Assembly: GCA_946185535.1 (NCBI GenBank)
Contig: CAMHJX010000006.1
Location: 62,001 to 126,000, forward strand
From: an uncultured Bacteroidales bacterium
GTDB lineage: Bacteria > Bacteroidota > Bacteroidia > Bacteroidales > F082
Length of the DNA: 64,000 bases
Direction: 5' to 3'
Shown: positions 17,904 through 26,437 of the stretch, in pieces
Layout of the letters: each line of letters begins with the position of its first letter
Position numbering within the stretch: position 1 is the first letter of the stretch
Notes under the pieces: generated by a model
What the model was told of the DNA's origin: nothing
The model's database searches: none
Seen by the model: only the letters and a program-made list of their open reading frames with translations
Made by a program: the position numbers and the translations under genes

Positions 17904-17911
17904 TATCTTTG
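17904..17911 (+). promoter_or_regulatory. -7 box TATCTTTG for the mutL operon
   Basis: Lies 21 bp before ATG 17933 and excludes the upstream extension of that frame. Confidence 0.65.
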
Positions 17912-17932
17912 CATTATCAAAATACTACCGTT

Positions 17933-18241
17933 ATGGCTTTCTTTTATCGACATAATCCAAAGAAATTCAACTACATACCGCGCTATTACAATCCTGAAGA
18001 ACAGGCTTGGGAAGAGAAAAAGGCTGCTGCCGGTCTCGATTCCAAGTTGACCCATGAGGAACAGCTCCGTGCCCAGATGCGGAGTAAATGGGGCGCCAAG
18101 AAGGATGAGGAGACCAAAGAAGAGCAACGAGCTAAACTGATTCGAAGAATCGTGTTGGGGGTGTTTGTGGTGCTTCTTTTCTATTTCGTCTTCTGTACGC
18201 CATTGATGCAAACGATTGTTGGCGGACTGATGGGAAAATAA
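17933..18241 (+). CDS. Small membrane protein heading the mutL operon
   Basis: About 102 residues from ATG 17933 (MAFFYRHNPKKFNYIPRYYN). A charged cytoplasmic N-terminal part has a coiled/charged segment (RSKWGAKKDEETKEEQRAKL), followed by one C-terminal membrane helix (IVLGVFVVLLFYFVFCTPL). Proteins with the N-terminal FxYxPRYYxP pattern are commonly encoded just before mutL in Bacteroidota, as here, with a 4-bp gap. The function is unknown. Confidence 0.75.
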   Translation: MAFFYRHNPKKFNYIPRYYNPEEQAWEEKKAAAGLDSKLTHEEQLRAQMRSKWGAKKDEETKEEQRAKLIRRIVLGVFVVLLFYFVFCTPLMQTIVGGLMGK

Positions 18242-18245
18242 CGGT

Positions 18246-20057
18246 ATGTTGGATATCATCAAATTGCTGCCCGACAGTGTCGCCAACCAGATTGCGGCAG
18301 GCGAGGTGATCCAGCGTCCTGCATCAGCAGTAAAGGAGCTGATGGAGAACGCTTTGGATGCTGGTGCCACCCAAATTGATTTGGTGGTGAAAGACGCTGG
18401 CAAGTCGATGATCATGGTTGTCGACAATGGCTGTGGTATGTCGGAAACCGATGCCCGCCTTTGCTTTGAGCGGCACGCCACCTCCAAAATCAGCAAAGCA
18501 GAAGACTTGTTTTCCATTCGTACCATGGGCTTCCGTGGCGAGGCATTGGCCAGTATTGCGGCTATCGCCCAGGTGGAGTTGAAAACGAGGCGTAAGGAGG
18601 ATGAAGTAGGGGTGAAGATTGTCAACGAGGGCTCGGTCGTTAAGGAACAGACTCTTGTGCCAATGCAGCCTGGTACAACCTTCACGGTGAAGAACCTGTT
18701 TTTCAATGTGCCTGCTCGGCGCAACTTCCTCAAGTCGCCTCAAGCTGAGATGCGGCATATTATTGAGGAATTCACTCGGGTCACATTGATGCATCCGGAA
18801 ATCGGCTTTACACTCAATAGCGACGGCAAGGAAGTCTATCACTTATATCCAGGCAACCTCAAGCAACGCATCATGGGATTGTTTGGGAGCAACTATGAGG
18901 AGAAATTGTTGCCCGTCCGTCAAGAGGCCGAGCGCGTGCGCATTGACGGCTACATCGTCAAGGCGGAATATGCGAAGAAGACTCGTGGCGAGCAGTATTT
19001 CTTTGTGAATAAGCGCTTTATCAAGCATGCCTATCTGCATCATGCCATCGAAAACGCGTTTATGGAAATGATTCCCAAGGACAGTTTCCCTGGCTATTTC
19101 CTGAATATTGAGGTGGATCCTGCCGACATCGACATCAACATTCACCCGACCAAGACCGAGGTCAACTTCTTGGATGTCAAGCTGGTGTATGCTATCCTTC
19201 ACGCGGCTGTGCGTAAAGCCATTGGCCAGCACAATCTCTCGCCGATGATTGACTTCGATGAGTCGGCAGACCTGAACAATGACTTTGGTAAGGCCATGGG
19301 CATGGCGTCGCCTTTGGCTATTCCCAATATTCCTATCGACCCTAATTTCAATCCTTTCAGAAAGGAATCTGCACCGCGTGAGTCTCACTGGGAAGGCTCT
19401 TACCAGCCGCAGAGGAAAGAACCTGTAGGTGACTGGCGCTTGCTCTATGGTGAACGAACGGATTTGCCTTCTGAGACTTTGGTGCAGAAAGAGGAAGCCA
19501 AGTCGAATTGTCAGTATCTGCAAGTGAATCAGTCCTATATCGTTACGCCTGTGAAGTCGGGACTGATTGTCATCGACCAAAATTTGGCACATTCGAGGAT
19601 ACTCTTCGAGAAATATCTTAAGGAGCTTGAGAACCATAGCGGTGCCTCGCAGCAAGAGCTATTCCCACAGGCGCTGTCACTCAATGTGAACGACGCTTCC
19701 TTGCTGAAAGAGATGCTGCCCGAGTTGGAGAATCTCGGATTTGTCTTGGAACAAGCCAATCCAACTACTTTTATGATAAATGGCACACCATCCGATGCTT
19801 CGGGCTGCGACGCGGTGGCCTTGCTGGAGCAGGTTTTGGACAACTATAAAATCAACCGCACCGACTTGCAATTGGATCGGAAATTGAACCTCGCCAAGAC
19901 CATGGCGGCGCAGCTCTCCATCAAGGCGCAGACAAGACTGTCGGAGATGGAGATGCAGAACCTTGTGGACCAATTGTTTGCCTGCAATGTGGCTGAGATT
20001 GCGCCTAACGGAAAGAAAACTTATGTGATTTTAAATATGGAGGATTATTTTAAATGA
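18246..20057 (+). CDS. mutL: DNA mismatch repair protein MutL
   Basis: 603 residues. The N-terminal GHKL ATPase has ELMENALDAGATQIDL (motif I), DNGCGM (II), RTMGFRGEALASIAAIA (III) and QPGTTFTVKNLFFNVPAR. A linker spans ~330-410 and a C-terminal dimerisation domain follows. MutL links MutS mismatch recognition to strand removal. In nuclease-competent MutLs the C-domain carries DQHA(x)2E; here the aligned site reads IDQNLAHSRILFE, with D444, N446 in place of His, and Ser in place of the first Glu. It may therefore lack the usual metal site. Its stop overlaps the next gene by 4 bp. Confidence 0.96.
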   Translation: MLDIIKLLPDSVANQIAAGEVIQRPASAVKELMENALDAGATQIDLVVKDAGKSMIMVVDNGCGMSETDARLCFERHATSKISKAEDLFSIRTMGFRGEALASIAAIAQVELKTRRKEDEVGVKIVNEGSVVKEQTLVPMQPGTTFTVKNLFFNVPARRNFLKSPQAEMRHIIEEFTRVTLMHPEIGFTLNSDGKEVYHLYPGNLKQRIMGLFGSNYEEKLLPVRQEAERVRIDGYIVKAEYAKKTRGEQYFFVNKRFIKHAYLHHAIENAFMEMIPKDSFPGYFLNIEVDPADIDINIHPTKTEVNFLDVKLVYAILHAAVRKAIGQHNLSPMIDFDESADLNNDFGKAMGMASPLAIPNIPIDPNFNPFRKESAPRESHWEGSYQPQRKEPVGDWRLLYGERTDLPSETLVQKEEAKSNCQYLQVNQSYIVTPVKSGLIVIDQNLAHSRILFEKYLKELENHSGASQQELFPQALSLNVNDASLLKEMLPELENLGFVLEQANPTTFMINGTPSDASGCDAVALLEQVLDNYKINRTDLQLDRKLNLAKTMAAQLSIKAQTRLSEMEMQNLVDQLFACNVAEIAPNGKKTYVILNMEDYFK

Positions 20058-20758
20058 GTGAACAATACAGTCCAACGGGTTTTAGAGTATTGCCACCCGT
20101 TGTGAAACATTTGCTGATTATCAATGTTTTGCTTTATTTGGCCACCTTTACCATGAATCGGTTCCAAATTGATTTGACCGATTATTTGGGACTTCATTTT
20201 TTCAAGGCTAGCGATTTTAGGGCCTATCAGTTGATTACCTACATGTTCATGCATGGCAATTTTGAACATTTGTTTTTCAATATGTTTGCCTTGTGGATGT
20301 TTGGTAACACGCTTGAGAACATTTGGGGCTCAAAGCGTTTCTTGTGGTTTTATATGCTATGTGGTATTGGTGCGGGATTGTGCCAAGAGGTGGTGCAATA
20401 CATACAATATGTCACTACTTTAGCCCAATATGATAGTGTCAATTTTGGTGGCGGTCAAGTGATTTCCATGGCGAACTATTTGAACATGTTGAACACGGTA
20501 GGTGCCTCAGGTGCCATCTATGGTCTGTTGCTCGCATTCGGCATGATGTTTCCTAATTCGATGATTTACTTGTATTTCTTTGTCCCAATCAAGGCAAAGT
20601 GGTTTGTCATTGGGTATGCGGTCATCGAGTTGGTGAGTGGCTTTATCGGAGGTGGCAATGTGGCGCACTTTGCTCACTTGGGCGGCATGTTGTTTGGCTT
20701 GATTCTGATTTTGGTTTGGAAAAAGAAAGGAAGACTTTACGGTGACCAGATTTTCTAA
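20054..20758 (+). CDS. Rhomboid-family intramembrane serine protease (copy 1)
   Basis: 234 residues with six hydrophobic segments. Rhomboid signatures are all present: MFMHGNFEHLFFNMFALWMFG in loop 1/TM2, the catalytic GASG motif (VGASGAIYG, S152) and the catalytic His in TM6 (HFAHLGGMLFG, H208). It cleaves membrane-spanning substrates; the target is unknown. The start ATGA overlaps the mutL stop. The next gene encodes a second rhomboid and overlaps by 17 bp, suggesting co-expression. Confidence 0.93.
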   Translation: MSEQYSPTGFRVLPPVVKHLLIINVLLYLATFTMNRFQIDLTDYLGLHFFKASDFRAYQLITYMFMHGNFEHLFFNMFALWMFGNTLENIWGSKRFLWFYMLCGIGAGLCQEVVQYIQYVTTLAQYDSVNFGGGQVISMANYLNMLNTVGASGAIYGLLLAFGMMFPNSMIYLYFFVPIKAKWFVIGYAVIELVSGFIGGGNVAHFAHLGGMLFGLILILVWKKKGRLYGDQIF

Positions 20759-21653
20759 TGGATATGGTTATCAGCGACCGAATTTCGGTGGCGTGACGAA
20801 GGACCTCTTCAAGGAGAATCCCGTGCTGAAATGGCTCCTCCTGGTCAATGTGGGCATCTGGATTATGGTGGCCTTCGCCAATCTTTTCCTTTGGCTCTAC
20901 AAGTCGCCAGGAACCAACCTTTTGGTGCGGTGGCTTTCGGTGCCTGCCGATTGGACGGAGCTCATTAGAAGGCCTTGGACCGTAGTGACTTACATGTTCC
21001 TGCATGAACGTTTTTGGCATTTGTTTTTCAATGTGTGGATGCTTTGGTTTGGCGGAATGATCTTCACGCGTTTCTTGTCGCAAAAACAGTTGGCTTTGAC
21101 ATACGGTTTGGGTGGCCTTGTGGGAGCTTTGTTTTTTGTCTTGGCTTACAACTTATTCCCTGTTTTTGAAACGGTGAAGAATACCGCTGTTGCCATGGGT
21201 GCCTCAGCTTCGGTGCTGGCCATTTTGGTAGCAGCTGCGACCTATAAACCTGACTATGGGCTCAACCTCTTGTTGTTCGGCCAACTGAAGTTCAAGTGGT
21301 TGGCGATTGCCTTTGTGGTCATTGACTTGCTGAGCATCTCGGCGGAGAATCCAGGTGGACATATTGCGCATTTGGGCGGTGCTGTGTTTGGCTTTGTATA
21401 TGGACTAATACTTAGAAAAAGCCTCGGACAACCTTCTGAGCCTAAGCGAAAAAGACGCAAGCCCAAAATGGAATATACGCCATACGAGGAAATCCACGAC
21501 GAGCCACAAGTGCCTCGTTCTGATGAGGAATACAACCATCAAAAGGCTGAAAGAGAGCGTGATGTGGATGCTATTTTGGATAAGATTGCCAAGGATGGCT
21601 ACGCTAGTTTAACAGCGGAGGAAAAGGAGTTTTTGTTTAAAAACAGCAGATGA
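20742..21653 (+). CDS. Rhomboid-family intramembrane protease (copy 2, GASA variant)
   Basis: 303 residues from GTG 20742, which overlaps the first rhomboid by 17 bp. No ATG in frame gives a sensible start. Core motifs: MFLHERFWHLFFNVWMLWFGG, MGASASVLA with S155, and GHIAHLGGAVFG with H210. The residue after the catalytic Ser is Ala rather than the common Gly. A C-terminal cytoplasmic tail of ~75 residues is charged and ends with a helix (DAILDKIAKDGYASLTAEEKEFL), a tail seen on many Bacteroidota rhomboids. It is probably active, but this is less certain than for copy 1. Confidence 0.88.
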   Translation: MTRFSNGYGYQRPNFGGVTKDLFKENPVLKWLLLVNVGIWIMVAFANLFLWLYKSPGTNLLVRWLSVPADWTELIRRPWTVVTYMFLHERFWHLFFNVWMLWFGGMIFTRFLSQKQLALTYGLGGLVGALFFVLAYNLFPVFETVKNTAVAMGASASVLAILVAAATYKPDYGLNLLLFGQLKFKWLAIAFVVIDLLSISAENPGGHIAHLGGAVFGFVYGLILRKSLGQPSEPKRKRRKPKMEYTPYEEIHDEPQVPRSDEEYNHQKAERERDVDAILDKIAKDGYASLTAEEKEFLFKNSR

Positions 21654-21654
21654 T

Positions 21655-22770
21655 ATGGAGCAAAAAGAGAAAAAGAATAGAAGTTTTTTGGGGAAGTTGT
21701 TGGTCTTCATATTTGCGGTTTTGGCCTTCTTGGGACTGGTGGCCATGGCCTTGAGTGTCATCAATGCCTATATCAATCCGCAGCATTTCATTTGGACCAC
21801 GGTCTTTGGCTTGGCATTTTGGGTGATTCTTATCTTTAATGTGGTGGTTTTCTTTTTCTTGCTATTGCTTTGGTCAAACAAGATTTGGATTTCGGTTTTG
21901 GCTTTGCTTATCGCTATTCCAGGCATTAGTAAGTCGTTTTCTTTCGGTTCGAAGGAAAAGGCTGATAACAGCATCAGGATCATGAGCTACAATGTGCATC
22001 AATTTATTACGGTTAATAAAGAGATGGATAAGGAACAACTTACTAATCGTTTGATGGACATGGTTCGCGAACAGTCTCCTGATATTTTGTGCTGTCAAGA
22101 ATTTGGGTATTTCAAAACGGGTAAGACGCGTCCGAAAGGGATTGAAGCTTTTGCAGAGAATGTTGGCTTCCAATATGTTTATTACAATCGTAAAAGCAAT
22201 TACGCGGGCAATGTCATCTTTTCAAAGTATCCAATTGCCAAGGTTGCAGAGGATTCGGGTTTCGGCCAGGAAAACACCTACGGTGTGATGGTTTCGGTTG
22301 ACGCTGGAGAGAAGGGCAAGTTCCATGTCGCCAATGTGCATTTGCTTTCTTATATGATTACGGACAATGAGATTGATATTTTGACAAACACTTCTGAAAG
22401 GAAAAACAATCTGGATACGATAGGGAAAAAGGTGCTGCACAAGTTGAATTATGCTTTTCAGAGGCGAAGTGATGAGCTTAAAAAGGTCCTGGACGGGATG
22501 CCTCCCGTTGACGGACCGATTATCGTTTGTGGCGATTTCAATGAACCTCCGCTATCCTATAACTATCGGCAGATGCAAAAGGCTGGCTTTGTGGACACTT
22601 TCACCAAGGTGGGATTTGGCATCAAACCAACATACGCAGGCAAATTGCCTTTGCTGCGTATCGACTACATTTGGGCTAACGATGGTGTTAAACCACTTGA
22701 TTTTGAACGGTATAAATACAAGGCATCGGACCATTATCCGATTGTATTGGATTTTGCAATTAACAATTAA
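21655..22770 (+). CDS. Membrane-anchored endonuclease/exonuclease/phosphatase-family protein
   Basis: 371 residues. Three N-terminal membrane segments span ~12-100, followed by an EEP domain: RIMSYNVHQF, DILCCQEFGY (metal Glu), VHLLSYMITDNEID, GPIIVCGDFNEPPLSYNYRQM (catalytic Asp/Asn) and ASDHYPIVLDFAI (terminal His). The EEP fold hydrolyses phosphodiesters in nucleic acids, lipids or sugars. The membrane anchor suggests a cytoplasmic-membrane or periplasmic substrate. Its ATG follows the rhomboid stop by one base, so it is the last gene of the mutL operon. Confidence 0.9.
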   Translation: MEQKEKKNRSFLGKLLVFIFAVLAFLGLVAMALSVINAYINPQHFIWTTVFGLAFWVILIFNVVVFFFLLLLWSNKIWISVLALLIAIPGISKSFSFGSKEKADNSIRIMSYNVHQFITVNKEMDKEQLTNRLMDMVREQSPDILCCQEFGYFKTGKTRPKGIEAFAENVGFQYVYYNRKSNYAGNVIFSKYPIAKVAEDSGFGQENTYGVMVSVDAGEKGKFHVANVHLLSYMITDNEIDILTNTSERKNNLDTIGKKVLHKLNYAFQRRSDELKKVLDGMPPVDGPIIVCGDFNEPPLSYNYRQMQKAGFVDTFTKVGFGIKPTYAGKLPLLRIDYIWANDGVKPLDFERYKYKASDHYPIVLDFAINN

Positions 22771-22783
22771 AAGAAAAAGTTAA

Positions 22784-22847
22784 GGTCCCTGAGCTTGTCG
22801 AAGGGCCGACATGTAGAATTTAAGGTGCTTCGGCAAGTTCATCAACC
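22784..22847. repeat. REP-like inverted element, copy 1 (TGAGCTTGTCGAAG)
   Basis: GGTCCCTGAGCTTGTCGAAG at the left is mirrored by GGTGCTTCGGCAAGTTCATC at the right. It lies between the EEP gene and glmM. Confidence 0.75.
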
Positions 22848-22880
22848 TAGCATTCATAGAACAATAAACAACAAATAAAT

Positions 22881-24266
22881 ATGACACTTATCAAATCCAT
22901 ATCCGGCATTCGTGGTACTATTGGCGGCCAGCCGGGCGACAATCTCACGCCAATTGACATGGTGAAATTCACCGCTGCATTTGTCAAATTCGTACAGCAT
23001 CATAAAGGGGTGAAGCGCCCTAAGGTCGTGGTGGGTCGCGATGCCCGCCTATCAGGCTTCCTTGTGAATCAGGTGGTTTGCGGTACCTTGCAAGCCATGG
23101 GCGCCGATGTGCTTGACATCGGTTTGAGCACCACGCCTACGACCGAAATCGCCGTGACAGGCCTGAAAGCCGATGCGGGTATCATCCTCACGGCCAGCCA
23201 CAATCCCGCACAGTGGAATGCTTTGAAGCTCCTCAACGAAAAGGGTGAGTTCATCTCTGCCGCCGAAGGCGCTTGGCTGCTCGATGTGGCCGCCAAGGAT
23301 GATTTCGATTTTGTCCCGATTGAGGAAATCGGTAGCTATCAACAGATTGACGGCTGGATGGACAAGCACGTCGACATGGTGTGCCAACTGCCTTTGGTCA
23401 ACAAAGAAGTGATTACGAAGGCCAACTTCAAGGTGGCTGTGGATGCAGTCAACTCGACAGGCGGCATTGCCATCCCGAAGATGCTGCGCGCTTTGGGGGT
23501 TAAGGAAGTGCTCGAACTCAACTGCGAGCCTACGGGTAAGTTTGCCCATACTCCAGAGCCTTTGGCACAAAACCTCACCGACATCTGCCGCTATGTCAAA
23601 GAGCAGGGTTGTGATTTCGGTGTGGTCGTTGACCCCGATGTCGACCGTCTCGTTTTCGTCAAGGAAGACGGAGAGCTGTTTGGCGAAGAATACACCTTGG
23701 TCTCGGTAGCCGATTTCATCCTGAAGCACACGCCTGGCCCGACTGTGAGCAACTTGTCATCGACTCGTGCCTTGCGTGATGTCACTCAAAAGCATGGGCA
23801 GCAATATTATGCTGCTGCCGTAGGTGAGGTCAATGTGGTGGAAAAAATGAAAGAAGTGGGTGCTGTCATCGGCGGCGAAGGCAACGGAGGTGTCATCTAT
23901 CCTGAGTTGCACTATGGTCGCGATGCCCTTGTCGGCACGGCTTTGTTCCTAACCCAACTGGCCGAGAAGAAGGTGAAATGCTCTGAGTTGAAGCAAACCT
24001 ATCCGCTGTATGTGATGTCGAAGAACAAGATTCAACTTACGCCTACGACTGATGTGGATGGCATTCTGGCCAAGTTTGCCGAGAAGTTCAAGAACGAGCA
24101 GGTGACAACCATCGATGGTGTGAAGATTGACTTTGAGGAAGGCTGGGTGCATTTGCGCAAGTCGAACACCGAGCCGATTATTCGTATCTATTCGGAAGGC
24201 AAGACCGAGGCTGAAGCAGAGCGTTTCGCCAATATGATTCTGGAAGAAGCTAAAAAGATGGTATAA
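22881..24266 (+). CDS. glmM: Phosphoglucosamine mutase
   Basis: 461 residues with the alpha-D-phosphohexomutase layout: N-terminal SGIRGTIGG, the active-site phosphoserine loop TASHNPAQWNALKLLN (S106), the metal loop VVDPDVDRLVFV, the sugar-binding GGEGNGGVIYPELHYGRD and the C-terminal phosphate loop HLRKSNTEPIIRIYSEG. It interconverts glucosamine-6-P and glucosamine-1-P for peptidoglycan and LPS precursors. The sequence resembles Bacteroidota GlmM more than phosphomannomutase, but substrate preference is not provable by eye. REP-like elements flank it on both sides. Confidence 0.88.
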   Translation: MTLIKSISGIRGTIGGQPGDNLTPIDMVKFTAAFVKFVQHHKGVKRPKVVVGRDARLSGFLVNQVVCGTLQAMGADVLDIGLSTTPTTEIAVTGLKADAGIILTASHNPAQWNALKLLNEKGEFISAAEGAWLLDVAAKDDFDFVPIEEIGSYQQIDGWMDKHVDMVCQLPLVNKEVITKANFKVAVDAVNSTGGIAIPKMLRALGVKEVLELNCEPTGKFAHTPEPLAQNLTDICRYVKEQGCDFGVVVDPDVDRLVFVKEDGELFGEEYTLVSVADFILKHTPGPTVSNLSSTRALRDVTQKHGQQYYAAAVGEVNVVEKMKEVGAVIGGEGNGGVIYPELHYGRDALVGTALFLTQLAEKKVKCSELKQTYPLYVMSKNKIQLTPTTDVDGILAKFAEKFKNEQVTTIDGVKIDFEEGWVHLRKSNTEPIIRIYSEGKTEAEAERFANMILEEAKKMV

Positions 24267-24274
24267 TAAATCGG

Positions 24275-24333
24275 CGTTTCGACAGGCTCAACGACCTTGG
24301 CTTTTGCAGGTCCCTGAGCCTGTCGAAGGGCCG
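24275..24333. repeat. REP-like inverted element, copy 2 (TGAGCCTGTCGAAG)
   Basis: TTTCGACAGGCTCAACGACC (24277-24296) is inverted with GGTCCCTGAGCCTGTCGAAG (24309-24328), with a 12-nt loop. It fills the gap between glmM and the aldolase gene. Confidence 0.85.
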
Positions 24334-24347
24334 TCAATAAAGTAATT

Positions 24348-25376
24348 ATGAAACGAGGATTTGGAAGCGACAACCATTCGGGCGTATGTCCCGAGGTTTT
24401 GGAAGCCATCGCCCGCGTGAACAAGGATCATGCGGTGGCCTATGGCGATGATGAATATTGTGCCGCCACGGAAGCGAAGTTCCGTGAACAGTTTGGCGAG
24501 CAAGCGCGTGTCTTTTTCGCCTTCAACGGCACGGGATGCAACACCTTGTGTATCGATGCTATGGCCAACTCACATGAGGCTGTGGTATGTGCCGAGACCG
24601 CCCACATTAATGTGGATGAATGCGGTGCACCCCAACGCATCGTGGGCTGCCGTCTGCTGACGGTGGACACCCCTGACGGCAAGTTGACACCTGCTTTGAT
24701 CAAGACCCGTTTGCACGGCTTCGGCTTCGAGCATCATTCACAGCCTAAGGTGATTTCAATCACCCAGCCGACTGAGTTAGGAACTTTGTATACCTTGGAT
24801 GAAATTAAAGCCATCGTTGGCTTGGCAAGGGAATGTAATATGTATGTGCACATTGACGGTGCCCGTTTGGGCAACGCTGCCGTGGCTTTGGGTTGCAGTT
24901 TCAAGGAGATGACCACTGATCTTGGTGTGGATGCCGTTTCATTTGGTGGCACCAAGAATGGCCTGATGATGGGGGAGGCGGTAGTGCTTCTCAATCCCGA
25001 CATTTGTCCCGACTTCAAGTATCGTCGCAAGCAAGCCATGCAGCTCTGCTCCAAGATGCGCTTCATTGCCGCCCAATTCGATGCCTACTTCGAGAACGAC
25101 CTATGGAAGCGCAATGCAGAACACAGCAACCACATGGCGCAGTTGCTCTACAAGGCGGTGAAAGACATCCCTGGCGTGAAGGTCGTCTATCCTGTGCAGG
25201 CCAACGGCGTATTTGCCCAGCTGCCTCGCAAAGTTTGGAAGGAGTTGCAGAACCACTATTTCTTCTACGACTGGGATGAGGATGCCGATGTGGTCCGTTG
25301 GATGTGCGCGTTTGACACGACTGAGGAGGATATTGAAAAGTTTGTGTGGCTGTTGAGTGAAATGATGAAAGGGTAA
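24348..25376 (+). CDS. ltaE: Low-specificity L-threonine aldolase
   Basis: 342 residues, fold type I PLP enzyme. Evidence: RGFGSDNHSGVCPEVLEAI at the N-terminus (the SDN motif), the YGDDEYCAATEAKFRE segment, HIDGARLGNAAVALG (Asp that binds the PLP nitrogen) and SFGGTKNGLMMGEAV, with K203 as the Schiff-base Lys. It splits threonine/allo-threonine to glycine and acetaldehyde and may also act on beta-hydroxy amino acids. It ends 3 bp before the convergent WYL regulator stop. Confidence 0.92.
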   Translation: MKRGFGSDNHSGVCPEVLEAIARVNKDHAVAYGDDEYCAATEAKFREQFGEQARVFFAFNGTGCNTLCIDAMANSHEAVVCAETAHINVDECGAPQRIVGCRLLTVDTPDGKLTPALIKTRLHGFGFEHHSQPKVISITQPTELGTLYTLDEIKAIVGLARECNMYVHIDGARLGNAAVALGCSFKEMTTDLGVDAVSFGGTKNGLMMGEAVVLLNPDICPDFKYRRKQAMQLCSKMRFIAAQFDAYFENDLWKRNAEHSNHMAQLLYKAVKDIPGVKVVYPVQANGVFAQLPRKVWKELQNHYFFYDWDEDADVVRWMCAFDTTEEDIEKFVWLLSEMMKG

Positions 25377-25379
25377 TAG

Positions 25380-26282
25380 CTATTCATATCTTTTCAATGC
25401 TGAAATCAATTCGGCATGAATCTTTTCTTTTAATGGAAGTGGTTCGATGACTTCCAATTCGTGGCCTTCTTTAAGGATGGCTTGTCGGAAATCGAAAGTT
25501 GGCGCGAGATAGTACTCAAAATCTGCGTATGTATTGTTTTTGCATATTTCTTTTTGCGAGTGATGCAAAGGGAGTGTGCGCAGTAGGTTAGGCATATTGC
25601 AATAGGCTCGTAGAACAATGCGTTGTGTCGGGATTTCTTCACCGATGAACACGCCGAAGTAGTTTTTGAAATAAGTTTCGGCATCGAAATCGGCGGCTAA
25701 CTCGTATTGTGCCTCTGTTTCGGTAAGATTGGTCATGCGGTCGAGGGCATAGATGGCCAATGCGCCGTTTTTCCTTTCGCTTTTTCCAAGTAGGTACCAG
25801 CGTTGGTGGAAAAGTTTCAGGCAATAGGGTTCGATGGAGGTCGTGTAGGGTTTGGAATCGTTGAATTTCTGGTAGCCCATTTGGAGGGTGTGGTGGCATT
25901 TGATGGCGTTGATGATGGTTTCGAGGTGCTCGAGGCCAGCGGGGACATCTTCGAGCAGGAGTTGGTCCTTGATGGACAAACCATCGAGGAGGATGTTGTT
26001 GACGGTGAGTGTGCGTAGCATCCAGTTTTGGGTGGAATTGTCGCGGAGTGCCTCGGGATTGCTGATGAAGTATTGGTGCTGGTTGTCGCACTCGATGCGG
26101 ATGCCAAACATGTCGTCGATGGCTTGGCGAATGCGGTAGAATGTGGTGCGTGAGAGGGGGCGGCCGTCGTTTAGGTCATTGGCGAGCCAAAGTTGGCAGA
26201 TGTGTTCGAAATCGATCTTTTCGGCATGTAGTATGGTGTTCACCAACCAAGTGTATTGCCTAAATATGTTTGAACTTCTCAT
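25380..26282 (-). CDS. WYL-domain transcriptional regulator next to the CRISPR locus
   Basis: About 300 residues from ATG 26282 (MRSSNIFRQYTWLVNTIL). An N-terminal winged-helix-like part (RPLSRTTFYRIRQAIDDMFG) is followed by a WYL domain (SIEPYCLKLFHQRWYLLGKS, ALDRMTNLTETE) and a WCX-type C-terminus (LPLHHSQKEI, APTFDFRQAIL). WYL proteins sense nucleotide or nucleic-acid ligands, and several regulate CRISPR or other defence genes. It is divergent from the tracrRNA/cas9 region and a palindrome overlaps its promoter, so autoregulation and control of cas genes are both plausible. A paralogue lies at 56524-57435. The open frame reaches 26408, but the promoter at 26302 supports the shorter start. 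Confidence 0.88.
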   Translation of the reverse strand: MRSSNIFRQYTWLVNTILHAEKIDFEHICQLWLANDLNDGRPLSRTTFYRIRQAIDDMFGIRIECDNQHQYFISNPEALRDNSTQNWMLRTLTVNNILLDGLSIKDQLLLEDVPAGLEHLETIINAIKCHHTLQMGYQKFNDSKPYTTSIEPYCLKLFHQRWYLLGKSERKNGALAIYALDRMTNLTETEAQYELAADFDAETYFKNYFGVFIGEEIPTQRIVLRAYCNMPNLLRTLPLHHSQKEICKNNTYADFEYYLAPTFDFRQAILKEGHELEVIEPLPLKEKIHAELISALKRYE

Positions 26283-26301
26283 AAGCGTTATGAATTTTGT
26301 G

Positions 26302-26309
26302 CAAAAATA
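26302..26309 (-). promoter_or_regulatory. -7 box TATTTTTG for the WYL regulator
   Basis: Reverse complement of CAAAAATA, 20 bp upstream of ATG 26282. Confidence 0.6.
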
Positions 26310-26324
26310 GAAATAAAAACAGCA

Positions 26325-26345
26325 CTGTTTCATATTTTGAAACAG
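26325..26345. promoter_or_regulatory. Palindrome overlapping the WYL promoter, possible operator
   Basis: CTGTTTCA and TGAAACAG separated by 5 bp. It sits where the -33 region of the WYL promoter should be. A plus-strand TATTTTTG at 26354-26361 is also close by. Confidence 0.45.
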
Positions 26346-26406
26346 TTGTGTTATATTTTTGGCGCGATTATAGGATTGAAGGAATGAATAGCGATAAGAT
26401 ATGGGC

Positions 26407-26437
26407 AAAAAAAAGACGAGGCGACCGAAATCGCCCC
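26407..26437 (-). terminator. tracrRNA intrinsic terminator
   Basis: 7-bp GC-rich stem (26418-26424 with 26431-26437), CCGAAA loop, then T8 on the minus strand. Confidence 0.9.

Noticed and set aside
26354-26361. Plus-strand TATTTTTG as a promoter for a second small RNA
   Set aside because: It faces the tracrRNA terminator and no downstream hairpin or ORF fits; kept only as a note for regulation.
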